36,674 nucleotides of DNA from Syntrophomonadaceae bacterium (GTDB lineage Bacteria > Bacillota > Dethiobacteria > DTU022 > UBA8154): NCBI GenBank assembly GCA_003556225.1, contig PWRN01000088.1:1-36674 (forward strand), written 5' to 3'. The notes below the pieces were generated by a model. That model was not told the DNA's origin. It ran no database searches and saw nothing but the letters and a program-made list of their open reading frames with translations. The position numbers and the translations under genes were made by a program. The first letter of the stretch is position 1, and every line of letters begins with the position of its first letter. Shown here piece after piece: positions 34,581 through 36,674 of the stretch.

Positions 34581-35387
34581 TTATCTTGCCCCTTTTGCCT
34601 GCTCCAGGTGTTCCAGTTGTATGGACAAGGCCTCCTGTAGCGCCCCCATGTCAACCCGCGTATTCAAGCAGGGCCCCTGGGGTCGCTGGTTCACCACGCC
34701 AATCACGGCCAGGGGGAAGCTGTCAAGAACACCACTGGAGAGGTCCCGCTCACAGGCAACGGCCACAACCGCCTGCGGATCGTGCTGGGTCAAGGCCCGC
34801 CGGGCCATGGTCCCGCCGGCGACAACTTCCACGTTGACTCCTTTTTCCGCCGCCAAATCCAAGATCTCGCCTACCTGGCAGCGGCCGCATTTCTGGCAAT
34901 TGTCCGTGCTCAAGGTGATTTTATGCGGGCAGGAATCCCTTTGTAAGCAGTGAGGCAATAAGATCAGGTACTGCCGGGCGTGCACTCTTTGTCGCCGGGC
35001 ACGAACCAGCTGGTTGTTCACTTCAATAAACGAGCGCTGGATTTTATCTTGCGCGATCTGAAATAACCTGCCCAAAGCGATCACCACGGGAAACAGGAGC
35101 AGCAGGGTTTTATCGATTAACCAATCCATCCCCGGGAAAGACCGGTTCCCCAGGATCGTGCTTGTCATCGCCAGCAGGCCGATAAAAAAGAAAAACAGGA
35201 TCAACAAGAAAAGGCCGGTCAACAGCATCAAGATGTTCCGGAAAAGAAAGGATTGGGGATCACGGGCGTACACAAAGAGGTAAACGGTGACGCCTATTAA
35301 GATCAGGAGGGAAACCAGGACCAAACCCAAAAATATGCGTTTTTTCTCCTGTGGCCTCTGGCTCATTTCCTCAGCCAAGCTTTTCAC
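34581..35387 (-). CDS. DUF116 domain-containing membrane protein
   Basis: A 268-residue protein. Two hydrophobic segments near the N-terminus (about 20-40 and 50-75) and a third around 95-105 anchor it to the membrane. The C-terminal DUF116 domain carries a Cys cluster: PHCLQRDSCPHKI, then NCQKCGRCQVG, then CERD, which could bind a metal or Fe-S centre. DUF116 genes next to fmt are a recurrent firmicute arrangement, function unknown. GTG at 35387 overlaps the end of fmt; an ATG at 35366 directly behind the fmt stop is an alternative start. It lies just upstream of repeat B. Confidence 0.88.
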   Translation of the reverse strand: MKSLAEEMSQRPQEKKRIFLGLVLVSLLILIGVTVYLFVYARDPQSFLFRNILMLLTGLFLLILFFFFIGLLAMTSTILGNRSFPGMDWLIDKTLLLLFPVVIALGRLFQIAQDKIQRSFIEVNNQLVRARRQRVHARQYLILLPHCLQRDSCPHKITLSTDNCQKCGRCQVGEILDLAAEKGVNVEVVAGGTMARRALTQHDPQAVVAVACERDLSSGVLDSFPLAVIGVVNQRPQGPCLNTRVDMGALQEALSIQLEHLEQAKGAR

Positions 35388-36315
35388 CCACTTCCAGCGG
35401 GTAGCCCCTTAAAAAATCTCCTGCATGCATACGCTTTTTCCCTGCAAGCTGCACTTCAAGAACCTGCAGGAAGTCCTGTCCGGTCAATACCGAGAAACTG
35501 TCACGGCCCACGCGGCAGATCGTCCCCGGGGTAAGGTCCCGAACAGCCCCGGTCTGCCCCGCGGTCTTTTCGGCGGGAATCACTTTTCTCAGCTTTAATC
35601 GTTTCCCGTGAAGCCAGGTGTACGCGCCGGGGAATGGTTCCAGGCCACGGATTTGATGATCGATCGCCTCTGCAGGCCTGGCCCAGTTTATCCGCTCGTC
35701 CTCAGGCGTCAGCGGGGGGGCATAGGTTGCTTTTTCCTCTTCCTGCGGATGTCGCGGCGCCTTACCCTGTGCCAGCAGTTCCAGGGCCGAAAGGAGCAGT
35801 TCCGCCCCCTGCCGGGCCAACCTCTGCTGCAGCGAACCGTACGTTTCCCCGAGAGCGATCCGCGCTGTTTCCTGTAAAATAATATCCCCGGCGTCCAGCT
35901 CCTCGGCCATGAAGAGCACCGTCACCCCCGTCTCTTTTTCACCAACCATGATGGCCCGGCGAATCGGGGCAGCGCCCCTGTATGCCGGCAGTAACGAAGG
36001 GTGGAGATTGAGGCATCCCAGCGGGGGGTATTCCAGGATTTCCGGGGGCAGCTTCATCCCGTAGGCGACATTCACCAGTACATCGGGCTGGAGTTGTTCA
36101 ACCAGCCGGTATAATTCTTTTTTGCCTGTCGGCTGCCAAACCTGGAGCCCTAACTCCAGGGCCGCTTTTTTCACCGGGGGAAACGATACCTGTTTCCCTC
36201 GCCCGGAAGGTCGATCCGGCCGGGCGATTACAGCCGCGGGGCGAAAATCGCCCTGGGCCAGGAGCTGCAGGGAAGGAAGGGCAAAGGGAGAGGCAGCCAG
36301 CAACAGCAGCTTCAT
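35371..36315 (-). CDS. fmt: methionyl-tRNA formyltransferase (Fmt)
   Basis: A 314-residue enzyme that formylates initiator Met-tRNA with 10-formyl-tetrahydrofolate. Features: the Rossmann start MKLLLLAASPFALPSL, the catalytic LNLHPSLLPAYRGAAPI (Asn, His), ELDAGDIIL with the catalytic Asp, and the C-terminal OB-like tRNA-binding domain (about 205-314). I chose the ATG at 36315, which matches the family N-terminus; the frame is open to 36339, where an ATG overlaps the end of def. Note AASP where most family members have a GTP turn. It is coupled to def, the enzyme that later removes the formyl group. Confidence 0.96.
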   Translation of the reverse strand: MKLLLLAASPFALPSLQLLAQGDFRPAAVIARPDRPSGRGKQVSFPPVKKAALELGLQVWQPTGKKELYRLVEQLQPDVLVNVAYGMKLPPEILEYPPLGCLNLHPSLLPAYRGAAPIRRAIMVGEKETGVTVLFMAEELDAGDIILQETARIALGETYGSLQQRLARQGAELLLSALELLAQGKAPRHPQEEEKATYAPPLTPEDERINWARPAEAIDHQIRGLEPFPGAYTWLHGKRLKLRKVIPAEKTAGQTGAVRDLTPGTICRVGRDSFSVLTGQDFLQVLEVQLAGKKRMHAGDFLRGYPLEVGEKLG

Positions 36316-36328
36316 GGAGGACACGTGA

Positions 36329-36674
36329 TCACCTGTCATTCGCGTTCATTTTTTTGATTTCTTCCGCATCGAGCAGCCTGATGGCCCTGTCTAAAAACAA
36401 AATTCCCTCCAAGTGGTCAATTTCGTGCTGCAAGATCCGCGCCAGCAAGTCCTGCCCTGTCACCCGGATATCGTTTCCGTCCCGGTCTTTTCCTTCTACC
36501 TCCACCTCCGCTGCACGGGTAACTTCGCCATAGGCTCCCGGACAGCTCAGGCACCCCTCCACGTCGATCACTTCTCCCCGGCTCACCGCGATCTCGGGGT
36601 TAATGATTTCGAAGATATCATCCTGGTGGCGAACAACAATAATCCGCTTGGCGATGCCCACCTGGGGAGCGGCA
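36329..36674 (-). CDS. def: peptide deformylase, cut by the right window edge
   Basis: The last 115 or so residues of a metal-dependent deformylase that removes the N-formyl group from nascent proteins. All three family motifs can be seen: the end of motif 1 (AAPQVGI) at the window edge, motif 2 VEGCLSCPG with the metal-binding Cys, and motif 3 QHEIDHLEG with the two His ligands and Glu. The frame runs off the window, so the N-terminal ~30-40 residues and the start are missing. A GTG at 36661 is internal (the valine of PQVG). Its stop lies just upstream of fmt. Confidence 0.96.
   Translation of the reverse strand, partial: AAPQVGIAKRIIVVRHQDDIFEIINPEIAVSRGEVIDVEGCLSCPGAYGEVTRAAEVEVEGKDRDGNDIRVTGQDLLARILQHEIDHLEGILFLDRAIRLLDAEEIKKMNANDR

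Noticed and set aside
34400-34953. Open frames on both strands over repeat B and into the DUF116 gene
   Set aside because: They cover the repeat or run antisense to DUF116, which has conserved family motifs; no start signal supports them.

Overview
The window looks like the chromosome of a Gram-positive, low-to-mid GC clostridial firmicute (Clostridia, possibly a Peptococcaceae- or Syntrophomonas-like anaerobe). The evidence is the order ylbN(DUF177)-rpmF-plsX-fabH-fabD-fabG-acpP-fabF, the order def-fmt-rsmB-prpC-pknB(PASTA)-rsgA-rpe, a YugP-type metallopeptidase, strong AGGAGG ribosome-binding sites with frequent GTG/TTG starts, and sigma-A type promoters. No genus can be named from the sequence alone. 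No rRNA, tRNA, CRISPR array, phage or transposase gene is visible.

Layout. (1) 1-6490, minus strand: a fatty-acid/phospholipid operon driven by a consensus promoter (TTGACA-17-TATAAT, 6462-6490). It reads DUF177, ribosomal protein L32, PlsX, FabH, FabD, FabG, ACP, FabF and would supply malonyl-ACP, acyl-ACP and acyl-phosphate for membrane lipid synthesis. (2) 6531-9733: a NusG-domain-II membrane protein with its own promoter and a palindrome in its leader, then a DMT/EamA permease divergent from an acyl-CoA-ligase-like protein. (3) 9734-12918, plus strand: a TRAP transporter (DctP lipoprotein, DctQ, DctM) preceded by an intrinsic terminator only 34 bp upstream of dctP. (4) 13131-14787, minus strand: a small stress-type cluster (DJ-1/PfpI protein, macrodomain protein, UspA). 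(5) 15056-16698, plus strand: a short N-acetylglutamate-synthase-like GNAT and a DUF1786 ASKHA protein, each with its own promoter and a terminator after it. (6) 16814-19175, minus strand: NAD-type isocitrate dehydrogenase, a membrane-anchored lytic transglycosylase and CoaE. (7) 19675-26861, minus strand: MutM, PolA and a riboflavin operon (ribD-ribE-ribBA-ribH) with its own extended -10 promoter. (8) 26927-36674, minus strand: peptide deformylase (cut by the right edge), Fmt, DUF116, YugP, DUF6391, RsmB, PrpC phosphatase, PknB kinase, RsgA and Rpe, mostly tightly spaced.

The points most worth a second look are these. Two related, structured ~200-bp repeats (about 19339-19581 and 34304-34518) sit in the only two gaps longer than 300 bp. 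ribD carries an in-frame TAA inside an otherwise well-conserved gene. The N-terminal codons of rsgA have no ATG, GTG or TTG and imply a CTG (or other non-canonical) start. The acyl-CoA-ligase-like protein has altered residues in both its phosphate-binding loop and its catalytic-lysine motif. The terminator before dctP suggests attenuation or a small RNA.
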